A stretch of 14,558 nt of DNA from Patescibacteria group bacterium (GTDB lineage Bacteria > Patescibacteriota > Gracilibacteria > UBA1369 > LOWO2-01-FULL-3), in contig JAHIRL010000132.1 of NCBI GenBank assembly GCA_018818755.1, forward strand, positions 1 through 14,558, written 5' to 3'. How positions within the stretch are numbered: position 1 is the stretch's first letter; every line of letters starts with the position of its first letter. The notes under the pieces are model-generated. The model ran no database searches, had not been told where the DNA came from, and saw only the letters and a program-made list of their open reading frames with translations. The translations under genes were made by a program, and so were the position numbers. Shown here one piece after another: positions 1-7,607 of the stretch.

Positions 1-121
1 AGCGCCTAAGGGTTCTGAACCCCATCGCTCACCCCATAATTCGCTCTGAGGAGAGAGCATGTTTGGTGTGGTCCAGAGCGCCTAAGGGTTCTGAACCCCA
101 TCGCTCACCCCATAATTCGCT
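1..121. repeat. 45-bp direct repeat, two copies
   Basis: Positions 1-45 and 77-121 are identical and are separated by 31 bp (46-76). Each copy contains a short inverted repeat, GGGTT-CTG-AACCC. A second small hairpin, GCTCT/AGAGC, lies at 43-58 across the end of the first copy. The second copy runs into the stop codon of the mechanosensitive channel gene at 121-123. No reading frame or tRNA fits the unit. It could be a tandem array cut by the window edge, a repeated intergenic element or, less likely, a CRISPR-type repeat. Only two copies are visible, so the type cannot be decided. Confidence 0.85.
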
Positions 122-1461
122 TACATCATCAAGAATTTAAAAGCTATGTCTTCTTCCCGGGAGATTTTTTCGATGATTGTTTCGGAGATTTTGCTTCTGA
201 GGATATGGCGTTGGCTTAGTCTGCAAAGAAATTTGATTTTCACGGCTATGCCTTTTTCTGTTAGTTCAACATAGACATGAGATTTTGCCTCTTCATCTGT
301 GAAATTGAATTTATTGGTCAGTGAAGGTAAATTCTTTTGTACTTCCTCCAGATCTTCTACGGTTAACTCTTGAATGGTTTCTAGCATGAGGTTTTTTGCT
401 TTTTGGATGTTCGACTCTCTGGTGAGATAGAAGTCCAGAATAACCCAGGTAAACTGATACATTGCCGAAAAATTTCTGACAGTTTCCTCAAATATCTTTT
501 TATTTGGGAAGGTAATTATTCGTCCTGTGGATCCCCTCTCTCCCGTCTCCTTTAGTGTTGTGTGAATAAGATTTATATCCAGAACCCGTCCTCGCGCATC
601 ACCAATTTCTATCAAGTCGTTCTGCTTGAATCGCCCTTGTGTCCCAATAAAAAACCATGCCAAAAAGGATAAGATCACATCGCGTACTGCAAAGGCAAGA
701 CCGGTACCAAGTAAGGCCAAAAAGGGCAAGAGCATAACAAATTGCGAAAATACAATCGCAATTACTACTAATACAATTACAGAAATTACGAAGATGTTAA
801 CGATTTTGATGAGAATTTCTCTTCTTTCAGAAGAAAGTTTGTGGCTATTTTTTCTGATTGCCCGCTTAGCGATTTTGCCAAATAGGAAAGAGAGAATGAT
901 AAGTGCAATGATGATTCCAGCTCTTTTTAAAATGGTCAGAAACTGGTTTTTGGCAACTTCTCTGGTTTTTTCTATGTTGGCTTTTATTTTTGATATTTCC
1001 TGATTTTTTTGCTCAATTTCCAGATTATTGAGGTGTTCGGTTTGCTCGTAGCTGTTCTCCAATTCTGCAATTTCCGGAACTAGCGCCGCAATACGCTCTT
1101 GCAGTTCGCTTATCTTTAAATTGAGTTCGTTAAGTAAATTTTGGTCTTTGTTTGGGGATTCGCTAATCTCTTTTATTTTCTCAGCGGTGGCGATTTGGAG
1201 ATCTTGTAGGGCTGATTCTTCATTTTTTTTATCCTCAAGCTCTTTTTGGTGCTCGTTTACAAATTCTTCGGTTAGAAATTTTAGGTCGATTTCCGCTTCT
1301 GTAAGCATTTGGTTTTCCTGGCTTAGTTTTGAATAAGTGCCGAATATTGAATCTGTGGCGGCTGTTGCCGTTGGAAGTTCCAGGGTTGCAGCAAATGCGC
1401 TTGCTTTAAGCAAACAGATTACTGTTATGAACCAAATTATTTTAAAACATTTTAATTTCAT
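121..1461 (-). CDS. MscS-family mechanosensitive ion channel with N-terminal coiled coil
   Basis: This is probably a membrane channel that opens under tension and releases small solutes during osmotic downshock. The 446-aa product begins with a signal-peptide-like segment (basic start, hydrophobic residues 8-22, ASAFA near 20-24). A charged, Glu/Lys-rich region predicted to be coiled coil follows at about 45-170. Three hydrophobic segments lie at about 180-197, 217-240 and 243-275. The last is Gly/Ala-rich (LLGTGLAFAVRD) and resembles the pore-lining TM3 of MscS. The beta domain follows (FKQNDLIEIGDARGRVLDI, about 278-296), with the typical ITFPNKKIFEE segment at about 316-326. It is longer than E. 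coli MscS (286 aa) because of the periplasmic coiled coil, as in MscK-like proteins. No Shine-Dalgarno precedes the ATG. The 41-bp upstream gap is shared with a divergent small gene. The family is secure, but the channel's specific physiological role is not. Confidence 0.88.
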   Translation of the reverse strand: MKLKCFKIIWFITVICLLKASAFAATLELPTATAATDSIFGTYSKLSQENQMLTEAEIDLKFLTEEFVNEHQKELEDKKNEESALQDLQIATAEKIKEISESPNKDQNLLNELNLKISELQERIAALVPEIAELENSYEQTEHLNNLEIEQKNQEISKIKANIEKTREVAKNQFLTILKRAGIIIALIILSFLFGKIAKRAIRKNSHKLSSERREILIKIVNIFVISVIVLVVIAIVFSQFVMLLPFLALLGTGLAFAVRDVILSFLAWFFIGTQGRFKQNDLIEIGDARGRVLDINLIHTTLKETGERGSTGRIITFPNKKIFEETVRNFSAMYQFTWVILDFYLTRESNIQKAKNLMLETIQELTVEDLEEVQKNLPSLTNKFNFTDEEAKSHVYVELTEKGIAVKIKFLCRLSQRHILRSKISETIIEKISREEDIAFKFLMM

Positions 1462-1502
1462 TTTTGCTGATGTAGAATATAGCTATCCTTAATGAATGAC
1501 AA

Positions 1503-1727
1503 ATGGAAAATAAGTTACTAATTGATTTGGGTGTTAAATACGGTCTGAGCGATGAAGATGTTTCAAAAATCGCAAATATTGTTTATCAGCTGGGCTATCA
1601 TGATCTTGGCTCTGCTAAGGTGCAAAAAGTTGCTCATCTGATTGCGGCCTCCAGTTTATGGGAAAAACCAATGGAAGAGCTGATAGATGAGTTGATTAGA
1701 AAAGGGTATGGTCCGAAGGAGGATTAA
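1503..1727 (+). CDS. small conserved-looking protein of unknown function (74 aa)
   Basis: I do not recognise this family. The product is soluble, 74 aa, mostly predicted helical and mildly acidic. Its two halves each look like helix pairs: LLIDLGVKYGLSDEDVSKIA, then KVQKVAHLIAASSLWEKP. There are no membrane segments, cysteines or metal motifs. It is divergent from the MscS gene with 41 bp between them, which contain a possible -10 (TAGAAT, 1473-1478) but no good -35. Its TAA stop overlaps the stop of the convergent 220-aa gene through a shared TTAA at 1724-1727. That exact packing, and codon composition like its neighbours, argue that it is a real gene rather than a chance frame. Its size and helical pattern would allow a small nucleic-acid-binding or adaptor protein, but nothing in the sequence shows this. 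Confidence 0.65.
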   Translation: MENKLLIDLGVKYGLSDEDVSKIANIVYQLGYHDLGSAKVQKVAHLIAASSLWEKPMEELIDELIRKGYGPKED

Positions 1728-2386
1728 TTTTCCAAGAGTCCCCTTTTTTCGATGTTTTCTTCGGTTTTTTTGAGAATTCCCTCAAGGGTGAAGGTGCAAA
1801 ATTCTTTTATTTGCTTTGCTGGCTGTTGGATGTCGTTTTGGCTTAAAAAATCGTGCATTACAAAGCTAAGAAGTTGAATCAGGATGTTTTGAGGTTCTCT
1901 ATCTGCATCCTTTTTATATTCGTAGGCGGTCTTGATCATTTTGTGGGGTTTTTCTTCGGCCTGAAAAAGCATTTCTTTTAGCCAGCCGTCAAGCTCTATC
2001 CGGACTTTTAGGGGTGTTGTTTGATCGTCTCCAAAGAAGATGAGGGCTTTTTCGTTGTTTTCCGGTTTTGGGAGAGCAATGAAGCTTTTTGCCTCCTGCT
2101 GAATATCTTCATTGCCCAGCAAAACAACAGCGAGAACGAAATTTGCGGGGATATTCTTTTCGAGTGTGCGACTAATGAGTAGGGTTAGTTCTTTTTTTGA
2201 ACTTTTTTTGATAAATTTAAGAAGAATGTTTATCAAATCCTGTTCTTTCTTTTTGCTTTTCTTCTCTTCTTTTTGGATAGCTGCTATTTGGGCTTGGGCC
2301 CTCCCCATCTTTTCTTTAAATTGCTCAAAAGCGGACTCCGACATTCCTTCGCCCTGATCAAATCCAATAAATGACTCTAATGACAT
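1724..2386 (-). CDS. charged helical protein of unknown function, downstream of rpmA
   Basis: I do not recognise this family. The 220-aa product is soluble and has no signal peptide. A very basic and acidic helical stretch at about 25-65 (EKMGRAQAQIAAIQKEEKKS and onward) looks like coiled coil. The rest is amphipathic helix and strand, and a single Cys lies near residue 202. The start ATG lies 2 nt after the TAA stop of rpmA, so the two genes are almost certainly co-transcribed and may be translationally coupled. No Shine-Dalgarno is visible. The gene ends in the shared TTAA with the convergent 74-aa gene. Linkage to L27 might suggest a ribosome-related or growth-related role, but that is only guilt by association. 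Confidence 0.8.
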   Translation of the reverse strand: MSLESFIGFDQGEGMSESAFEQFKEKMGRAQAQIAAIQKEEKKSKKKEQDLINILLKFIKKSSKKELTLLISRTLEKNIPANFVLAVVLLGNEDIQQEAKSFIALPKPENNEKALIFFGDDQTTPLKVRIELDGWLKEMLFQAEEKPHKMIKTAYEYKKDADREPQNILIQLLSFVMHDFLSQNDIQQPAKQIKEFCTFTLEGILKKTEENIEKRGLLEN

Positions 2387-2388
2387 AT

Positions 2389-2667
2389 TTAAGCTGATAC
2401 AACATTAACGATCTTATCTTTGAAGATACGACCATCATATTTCTTGAGAGCTTTTTCTGTGAATTTAACTTTTCCTGCGACTAGTGAGAAAATCGTGTGA
2501 TCTTTTCCCATTCCTACATTTTCACCAGGGAAATATTTTGTACCTCTTTGGCGAATAATTATTCCGCCTGCTTTTACGGCTTGGTCACCATAAACCTTCA
2601 CGCCTAAACGCTTAGCAACTGAATCTCTACCGTTATTGGTACTTCCTCCCGCTTTTTTATGTGACAT
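2389..2667 (-). CDS. rpmA: 50S ribosomal protein bL27
   Basis: This is bacterial large-subunit protein L27, whose N-terminal tail reaches toward the peptidyl-transferase centre. The 92-aa product opens with MSHKKAGGSTNNGRDS, the hallmark L27 N-terminus. The family signature GGIIIRQRGTKYFPGENVG follows at about 34-52, then GKDHTIFSLVAGKVKF at about 54-69. Length is normal. There is no N-terminal extension of the type that Firmicutes cleave with Prp. The usual partner rplU (L21) is not adjacent, which departs from the common rplU-rpmA layout. The gene has its own promoter-like hexamers at 2691-2718 and leads into the 220-aa unknown gene. No Shine-Dalgarno is seen before the ATG. Confidence 0.98.
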   Translation of the reverse strand: MSHKKAGGSTNNGRDSVAKRLGVKVYGDQAVKAGGIIIRQRGTKYFPGENVGMGKDHTIFSLVAGKVKFTEKALKKYDGRIFKDKIVNVVSA

Positions 2668-2690
2668 AGTGTTGTTTTAATTGCCTGTTC

Positions 2691-2718
2691 ATTTTACTTA
2701 TTGTTGCGCTAAATGCAA
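2691..2718 (-). promoter_or_regulatory. putative sigma70-type promoter of rpmA
   Basis: On the minus strand a -35 TTGCAT (2713-2718) is followed by a 16-bp spacer and a -10 TAAAAT (2691-2696). This places a start site near 2685, about 18 nt upstream of the rpmA ATG. The -35 matches consensus at 4 of 6 positions and the -10 at 5 of 6. Its position in the 59-bp gap after the preceding gene supports it. Confidence 0.5.
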
Positions 2719-2726
2719 GGGATTTT

Positions 2727-3338
2727 TCAGGATTTTCTTTTAATTTGTGCAAGCAGTTTTTTTATAGCTATTTGTACAATGAGCCCTGGGATCGTGGTGT
2801 CCATACTGTATGCCTTACCGTGATTAAACCCTTTTTTGCAATAAACATTTCCCGTCTCTTTTTCGGAAACTATGATGGCCTGTGCAGCTTGGCCTTCTGT
2901 GAGGACTCGTATCTCGTATATTTCTGGGTCAAGTTTTAACACCTCTTCATCAATGTTCTGGTCTTTGTAATTATTAAAGGGGACAGCGTTATAATATGGT
3001 CCCTCTTTCTCGATCATTCTGCGTTTTTCTGTAATGGCTTCGGCTAATAAATCAATAACGGTCCAAGTGGCTCCCTCTTCTGCATTCTTAATACCATCCA
3101 TTTTTAGTAACTCGTTTAGGCTGATGCCATTTAGGGCTTTAATTACATCTTCGTTCCCACTCCTAAATTCTTGCATGACTTGCTCTGGAGTCATACTTGT
3201 GAGCAGTGCATCGCTGCCAAAATTGGTCCATGTTTCGATTAGTTGTTCCATCGAAACATCGTTTAGCAGTTTATATCTATTTTCTCGTAATCGTGGTTCG
3301 CCTTTCATAGTTGGTGTGTTTACTAAATTGAATTTCAT
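2727..3338 (-). CDS. hypothetical protein, soluble, about 200 aa
   Basis: I do not recognise this family. The frame is open from a TTG at 3365 (212 aa), but the first ATG is at 3338 (203 aa, starting MKFNLVNTPTMKGEPRLREN), and I prefer that start. A third option is the ATG at 3308. The TTG has a possible Shine-Dalgarno (AAGGG) 7 nt upstream, yet its sequence TTGACA is also a perfect -35 hexamer, so the choice is open. The product is mixed alpha/beta, with no membrane segments and no signal peptide. The C-terminal part reads like a small beta-rich domain (EIYEIRVLTEGQAAQAIIVS) followed by a helix and a basic tail. It is the only gene here that stops with TGA. It is transcribed divergently from the M23 peptidase gene. 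Confidence 0.75.
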   Translation of the reverse strand: MKFNLVNTPTMKGEPRLRENRYKLLNDVSMEQLIETWTNFGSDALLTSMTPEQVMQEFRSGNEDVIKALNGISLNELLKMDGIKNAEEGATWTVIDLLAEAITEKRRMIEKEGPYYNAVPFNNYKDQNIDEEVLKLDPEIYEIRVLTEGQAAQAIIVSEKETGNVYCKKGFNHGKAYSMDTTIPGLIVQIAIKKLLAQIKRKS

Positions 3339-3382
3339 GTTAACGTTCTGTGTGGTTATTGTCAAATTTCGTCCCTTCTTAT

Positions 3383-3411
3383 TTGAAAAAAAGCCTTATT
3401 TATGGTAAAAT
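3383..3411 (+). promoter_or_regulatory. strong sigma70-type promoter for the M23 peptidase-nth pair
   Basis: TTGAAA (3383-3388), a 17-bp spacer and TAAAAT (3406-3411) match the consensus at 5 of 6 positions each. The predicted start is near 3418, leaving a leader of about 19 nt before the ATG at 3437. The leader has no clear Shine-Dalgarno. A divergent TTGACA on the minus strand (3360-3365) may serve the 203-aa gene. Confidence 0.65.
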
Positions 3412-3436
3412 ATAGGGATGTAAAAGAATCAAATTT

Positions 3437-4978
3437 ATGAAATTGATGCAGAAATACATAGCAATTCTAAGTTTAACGGCTTTTGCCCTCACATATGGGG
3501 CGTTTTCGGCTTTTGCCGAGGAGTCGGGACAAATTGAGAAGATCTTTGTGACAGATATCCAGCAGGATGAGGTTTCCCGTCCGCCTTTGGTGATTGATCC
3601 CCAAAGTGAGGCGGACAAGTTCCTGGAAAAGCTGAAGACTGAGCTTAATATGAGCAAATCCGATTATCATCAGGTTCTTAAAAAAGCTCATGATACGGAG
3701 GAAAAACTGGAGCAAATCACTCATGAGAGAGTGAATTTGGAAGCGCAGTTGCAATATCTGGAGAGGTCTCTTTCGCTCACTACGGAAAAACTTTTTGATG
3801 TTTTGAGGAAGCTTGCGAAGCAAGAGGTCGCTTTGGATACGATTCAGGGGCAGATTATTGCCAAGCAGAATCAATTTGAAGATCAAAAATCTCTGTTGAA
3901 GGATTATATGAGGATTTTATATCAGGAGGAGAACGCTCTGATTTCGATTGATGATAATGGTGAATTGGATGCTATAAAGCTTTTGTTTACCGAAGAAACT
4001 ATCGGGGAAAATCTTAAAGAGTTGAAGTATTTTGATATTTTGAACGAAACGGGAAGGCAGATGCTGGATGATTTGAGTCAAACAGGTGAGGATTTACTTT
4101 ACTATAAGGAGCTTGCAAAGAAGGAAAAAATTAAATTGGATCAATTGAAGGCTTCTTTAAAACTTGAGAAAGAGGAGTTGGAGGCTCATAAAATTGCCAA
4201 GGAAAATCTTTTGAAGATTTCCGCAGGCCAGGAGCAGATTTATACTCAACTGCTTGAGCAATCTATGGAGGAGCAGGAAGGAGCTCTTGATGAAATTAAA
4301 AAACTTATTAAGGTGATTGCGGATATTGAGCAACATCTTCAGGAAAATGGCGAGTTCTTTGATGAGGCGGCCTACATTGAAAGGCTGGATGATAAAAGTA
4401 AGGCTCTTTACAATTTCCAGCTAAACTATATTGAAAAACTTGAGGCCGGTAGCTTTTTGTGGCCGGTTGAGCCTGAGCGAGGGATTAGCGCATATTTCCA
4501 TGATCCGAGCTATTCTTCTTTTTTTGGTGTTGGGCATAATGCTATTGATTTGCCTGTGCCGCAGGGAAGTTTTGTGCGAGCTACGAGCAACGGGGTGGTG
4601 TTTACTGCAAGGGATAATGGTTATGGTTATAGTTATATAATTATTGCTCATGGTGGTGGATTTCAGACTGTTTATGGGCATATGAGTAAGATTCTTGTAA
4701 AAGAAGGGCAGGCCGTTGGGGCAGGTGCTGTGATTGGTCTTTCCGGTGGAATGCCGGGAACTTTGGGAGCCGGTTATATGACTACCGGGCCACATCTGCA
4801 TTTTGAAATGCTGAGAAATGGAATTTATGTTGATCCTCTTGGTAATTTGCCTTTGGAAAATTTGTCTCGAGAACATTTGGAAAGTTTGCCAGAGAAATAC
4901 CTGGATCTATGGGAGGAGCAGGCGCTTGTGCCTCGGACGCAGAAAATCTTGCGTGAGGTGAGAAGTAAGGTAGAGTAA
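3437..4978 (+). CDS. exported M23-family peptidase, EnvC/NlpD-like murein hydrolase or hydrolase activator
   Basis: Probably a cell-envelope protein acting on peptidoglycan crosslinks or activating an amidase. The 513-aa product begins with a clear signal peptide (basic start, hydrophobic core at about 7-24, cleavage near AFA-EES at 27). Long coiled coil covers about 60-300, as in EnvC. The LytM/M23 domain follows at about 340-470. Its zinc ligands and catalytic residues are all present: H367 and D371 (GHNAIDL), H415 (YGHMS), and H453/H455 (GPHLHFE). Because the metal site is complete, this is more likely an active endopeptidase than a degenerate EnvC-type activator. A Glu/Arg-rich helical tail follows the domain. 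A good promoter lies upstream, and nth starts 4 bp downstream, so the two are probably co-transcribed. The domain is certain; the cleavage specificity is not known. Confidence 0.93.
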   Translation: MKLMQKYIAILSLTAFALTYGAFSAFAEESGQIEKIFVTDIQQDEVSRPPLVIDPQSEADKFLEKLKTELNMSKSDYHQVLKKAHDTEEKLEQITHERVNLEAQLQYLERSLSLTTEKLFDVLRKLAKQEVALDTIQGQIIAKQNQFEDQKSLLKDYMRILYQEENALISIDDNGELDAIKLLFTEETIGENLKELKYFDILNETGRQMLDDLSQTGEDLLYYKELAKKEKIKLDQLKASLKLEKEELEAHKIAKENLLKISAGQEQIYTQLLEQSMEEQEGALDEIKKLIKVIADIEQHLQENGEFFDEAAYIERLDDKSKALYNFQLNYIEKLEAGSFLWPVEPERGISAYFHDPSYSSFFGVGHNAIDLPVPQGSFVRATSNGVVFTARDNGYGYSYIIIAHGGGFQTVYGHMSKILVKEGQAVGAGAVIGLSGGMPGTLGAGYMTTGPHLHFEMLRNGIYVDPLGNLPLENLSREHLESLPEKYLDLWEEQALVPRTQKILREVRSKVE

Positions 4979-4982
4979 GGAC

Positions 4983-5606
4983 ATGAGGAAGATTGATACT
5001 GTTCTTGGGAGGCTGGATAAGGAGTATCCGGATGCGGATATTGCTCTTTTATTTGACGGAGTTTTTCAGTTGCTTGTGGCGGTGATGTTGAGCGCGCAGT
5101 GTACGGATGTGGTGGTGAATAAGGTGACGCCTAGGCTTTTTGCAAAGTTTGGGGATGCTGTGGCGATGGCTAAGGCGGATGTTAGGGAGGTGGAGAAATT
5201 GATTTATTCTACTGGCTTTTATAGGAATAAGGCGCGTAATGTTGTGGGGGCGGCGAGGATGATTGTTGCGGATTTTGGCGCCGAGGTTCCTTGTGAGATG
5301 GAGGATTTATTGAAGTTGCCGGGGGTGGCTCGGAAGACTGCTAATGTGGTGATGAATGCGGGTTTTGGGAAGGCTGTGGGGATAGTGGTGGACACTCATG
5401 TAGGGAGAATTTCTAGGTTGCTGGGGCTTACGGAGCAAAAGGATGCTGTGAAAGTGGAGAAAGAGTTGATGAAAATTGTACCGAAGAAAAAGTGGGGTAG
5501 ACTCCCCTATCTGTTTATCGAACATGGGAGAAAAGTGTGTATTGCAAGACGACCTCAATGTAGGGATTGTGTTTTGTCGGATATTTGTCCTTCGTCGCAG
5601 GTTTAA
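4983..5606 (+). CDS. nth: endonuclease III (DNA glycosylase/AP lyase)
   Basis: A base-excision-repair enzyme that removes oxidised pyrimidines and cuts the abasic site. The 207-aa product has the normal length. The helix-hairpin-helix LLKLPGVARKTANVVM spans about 109-124 and carries the Schiff-base lysine K118. The catalytic aspartate D137 lies in VVDTHVGR. The C-terminal [4Fe-4S] cluster ligands C186, C193, C196 and C202 have the classic C-x6-C-x2-C-x5-C spacing. The ATG lies 4 bp after the M23 gene stop, with a weak AAGG just upstream. Its stop shares TTAA (5603-5606) with the convergent 190-aa gene. The gene is strongly G-over-C biased on the coding strand. Pairing DNA repair with a cell-wall gene looks positional rather than functional. 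Confidence 0.97.
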   Translation: MRKIDTVLGRLDKEYPDADIALLFDGVFQLLVAVMLSAQCTDVVVNKVTPRLFAKFGDAVAMAKADVREVEKLIYSTGFYRNKARNVVGAARMIVADFGAEVPCEMEDLLKLPGVARKTANVVMNAGFGKAVGIVVDTHVGRISRLLGLTEQKDAVKVEKELMKIVPKKKWGRLPYLFIEHGRKVCIARRPQCRDCVLSDICPSSQV

Positions 5607-6175
5607 ATCACCGCGATGTAAACAGTTTTGACCTCTTTCTGTTCTACGCATTTCGGGCAAGCACCGTAGTAGATGTAGAGTTCTTTTGGTTTGCCTCCCA
5701 ATTCCTCTTCAAGTTCTTTCATATCTTTTCCCATTTCTTTCCATGGGCGGCTTGAGGCTTTTGTGTATAAATTTTTCCCAACCAAGCTCACTACATTTTT
5801 GTCTTTTGAGGGATCTGCATTTTCCACCTCCACCATCAATTGGCTCATAAACATTCCGCCAGTATCTATAATCATTCCCTTATCAACCACTTTGTAACCT
5901 TTGGCTTCCGCTCCTTTTTTGGCTCGGAGAACATCAATAGAAAAGGAGAAAGGCATGAAAAATATGCGTGGGGAAAAAGTTTTGTAGAAGGTTTTGTCTA
6001 GTTGCATTTTCTTTTTGTCCCAGTCTTCCATTTTTAGGCTTGGGCAACACTCCTGCTTCTGGGGAGTTTCTTGAGTTTGAGGGGTTGGTTGAGGCTGTGG
6101 AGTTTGTGGGGCTGGTTGCTCTTGTGGGGCTGGTTGCTCTTGTGGGGCTGGTTGGTTTGTATTTTCTTCTGGCAT
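5603..6175 (-). CDS. unknown protein with Pro/Gln-rich repeat N-terminus
   Basis: I do not recognise this family. The 190-aa product has two parts. Residues 1-42 are a low-complexity Pro/Gln/Glu segment with three PAPQ units, encoded by an 18-bp tandem repeat. Residues about 43-190 form a folded-looking alpha/beta domain, with a Cys pair at 43-44 and a second pair C173-x2-C176 (GACPKC) near the C-terminus. The cysteines could form a redox or zinc site, but four well-spaced ligands are not certain. There is no signal peptide or membrane helix; MFMSQLMVEVENA in the middle looks like a beta strand. It starts 10 nt after the asnS stop and is probably in its operon. No Shine-Dalgarno is visible. 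The stop overlaps that of nth through TTAA. Confidence 0.8.
   Translation of the reverse strand: MPEENTNQPAPQEQPAPQEQPAPQTPQPQPTPQTQETPQKQECCPSLKMEDWDKKKMQLDKTFYKTFSPRIFFMPFSFSIDVLRAKKGAEAKGYKVVDKGMIIDTGGMFMSQLMVEVENADPSKDKNVVSLVGKNLYTKASSRPWKEMGKDMKELEEELGGKPKELYIYYGACPKCVEQKEVKTVYIAVI
6106..6154 (+). repeat. 18-bp tandem repeat, about 2.7 copies
   Basis: The unit GTGGGGCTGGTTGCTCTT occurs at 6106-6123 and 6124-6141, followed by a partial third copy to 6154. It lies inside the minus-strand 190-aa gene and encodes the repeating Pro-Ala-Pro-Gln-Glu-Gln stretch. The 18-bp unit keeps the frame, so copy-number change would lengthen or shorten the linker without breaking the gene. Confidence 0.9.
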
Positions 6176-6185
6176 TTTTGTAGGA

Positions 6186-7487
6186 TTAAGGAGTAAGTCT
6201 TTTGATTGTGCGTGGGAATGGAATGGTCTCGCGGATGTGGTGTATTCCGCAAATCCAACCGGTTAAACGCTCCAGTCCCACTCCAAATCCGCTATGTGGG
6301 ACTGAGCCGTATTTCCGTAGGTCAAGATACCACTGAAAGGGCTCTACCGGCAAGTTGTGCTCGTTTATTCGGTCAAGAAGAGTCTGGTAGTCGTCTTCAC
6401 GCTGGGAGCCTCCGATTATCTCTCCGTAACCTTCGGGAGCGAGGAGGTCTGAACAAAGGGCAACATTAGAATTTTCGGGGTCACGCTTCATATAGAAGGC
6501 TTTTACTTCGGCTGGGTATTTTTCTACAAAAATCGGTTTGTCATATTTTTTTGTAAGGATAGTTTCGTCATCTCCTCCAAGATCGTGATTTGGCTGAATG
6601 TCTGAGCCCATACCTTGTAATTCTTCTACCACTTCGGCATGGGTTTTTCTGATGAATGGGGCTTTGATTTTTTTGAGAGGTTCAATATCGCGCTCGAGGA
6701 CTTCCAATTCGGCAAGGTTTTCTCGCAAAACCCTTTCAACAACATGGCAAATCAATTCTTCCTGAATCTTCATGTTCTCCTCGTGCTCAACAAAAGCGGC
6801 TTCCGCATCCATCATCCAAAATTCGGTGAGGTGGCGGCGGGTTTTGGATTTTTCGGCTCGGAAAACTGGACCAAAGTCGAAACAACGGCCCACACTGAAT
6901 ATAGCCGCTTCCAGGTATAGCTGACCGGATTGCGAAAGGTAGGCTGTGTCCTCGTCAAAATAGTTGATTTCAAAAAGCTCGGTTGTGCCTTCGCAGGCAT
7001 TTGGAGTGAGAATCGGCGAGTCGATTTTGATAAAATCGTTCAAGGCAAAATATTCATAAATCCCATTGATAATTGTGTTGCGAACAACCTGAATTGCCCG
7101 TTGTTTGGGAGATCTTAGCCAAAGGTGTCTGTTGTTTAGCAAAAAGTCCGTGCCGTGTTCTTTTTTGGATATCGGATAGTCTTCGTCCGGTATCTGTACG
7201 ATATCTATTTTGCTAATCTGTAACTCAAAAACTCCTTCTTTTTTGGGGTGAGCGCTCACTTTTCCTGTAACTTTCAGAGAACTTTCCATTGTTAATTCCT
7301 CGGCTTTTTTAAAAGTTTCCTCGTCGGCATCACCCTGAAAAACAATTCCTTGTACTACCCCACTTCCGTCACGCAGTTGCAAAAAGTAGATCTTACCACT
7401 CCCCCGCTTATTGTACATCCAGCCGCGGATTTGGACTTCTTGGTCTACATGATTTTTGAGGTCTTTTATTAAAACTATTTCTGCCAT
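6186..7487 (-). CDS. asnS: asparaginyl-tRNA synthetase
   Basis: A class IIb aminoacyl-tRNA synthetase that charges tRNA-Asn. The 433-aa product has the normal length. The N-terminal OB-fold anticodon-binding domain is at about 1-100 (QIRGWMYNKRGSGKIYFLQL at about 19-38). The catalytic domain follows. Motif 2, FRAEKSKTRRHLTEFWMMD, lies at about 209-227, and motif 3, GVGLERLTGWICG, at about 402-414 (GxGxxR). Residues CEGTTELFEINYF and SQSGQLYLEA at about 165-194 fit AsnRS rather than AspRS, because AspRS normally has SPQLYKQ there. Its presence means asparagine can be charged directly. A promoter with a 17-bp spacer lies upstream, and the 190-aa unknown gene follows 10 nt downstream. The start ATG has no Shine-Dalgarno. 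Confidence 0.96.
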   Translation of the reverse strand: MAEIVLIKDLKNHVDQEVQIRGWMYNKRGSGKIYFLQLRDGSGVVQGIVFQGDADEETFKKAEELTMESSLKVTGKVSAHPKKEGVFELQISKIDIVQIPDEDYPISKKEHGTDFLLNNRHLWLRSPKQRAIQVVRNTIINGIYEYFALNDFIKIDSPILTPNACEGTTELFEINYFDEDTAYLSQSGQLYLEAAIFSVGRCFDFGPVFRAEKSKTRRHLTEFWMMDAEAAFVEHEENMKIQEELICHVVERVLRENLAELEVLERDIEPLKKIKAPFIRKTHAEVVEELQGMGSDIQPNHDLGGDDETILTKKYDKPIFVEKYPAEVKAFYMKRDPENSNVALCSDLLAPEGYGEIIGGSQREDDYQTLLDRINEHNLPVEPFQWYLDLRKYGSVPHSGFGVGLERLTGWICGIHHIRETIPFPRTIKRLTP

Positions 7488-7529
7488 GATTTTTGGGTTA
7501 TTTGGGTTACGCGAAAATCTATCGGGGTT

Positions 7530-7558
7530 ATATTAGCGCAATTGTGTAGGCCTGTGAA
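7530..7558 (-). promoter_or_regulatory. putative promoter of asnS
   Basis: On the minus strand TTCACA (7553-7558, 5 of 6 matches), a 17-bp spacer and TAATAT (7530-7535, 4 of 6) predict a start near 7523. That leaves a leader of about 36 nt before the asnS ATG. No T-box or attenuator-like structure fits in so short a leader. Confidence 0.5.
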
Positions 7559-7562
7559 CTTT

Positions 7563-7590
7563 TTTACGGATGTGGTAAATTGGTGATAAT
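7563..7590 (+). promoter_or_regulatory. possible promoter of the SDR gene
   Basis: TTTACG (7563-7568), a 16-bp spacer and GATAAT (7585-7590) could drive the downstream gene, with a leader of roughly 10 nt. The -35 is weak. The leader carries TCCTCC (7597-7602), the complement of a Shine-Dalgarno rather than a Shine-Dalgarno itself. Confidence 0.35.
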
Positions 7591-7607
7591 TTTTTATCCT
7601 CCTTCTT

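Noticed and set aside
1..121. CRISPR array
   Set aside because: Only two copies and one 31-bp spacer are visible, the repeat is longer than usual and there are no cas genes in the window. Kept as a plain direct repeat.
3400..3657. Minus-strand open frame under the start of the M23 peptidase gene
   Set aside because: It lies wholly opposite a clear signal peptide and its promoter, and has no recognisable features. The same holds for other frames lying opposite certain genes, such as 4421-4876 and 5307-5660.
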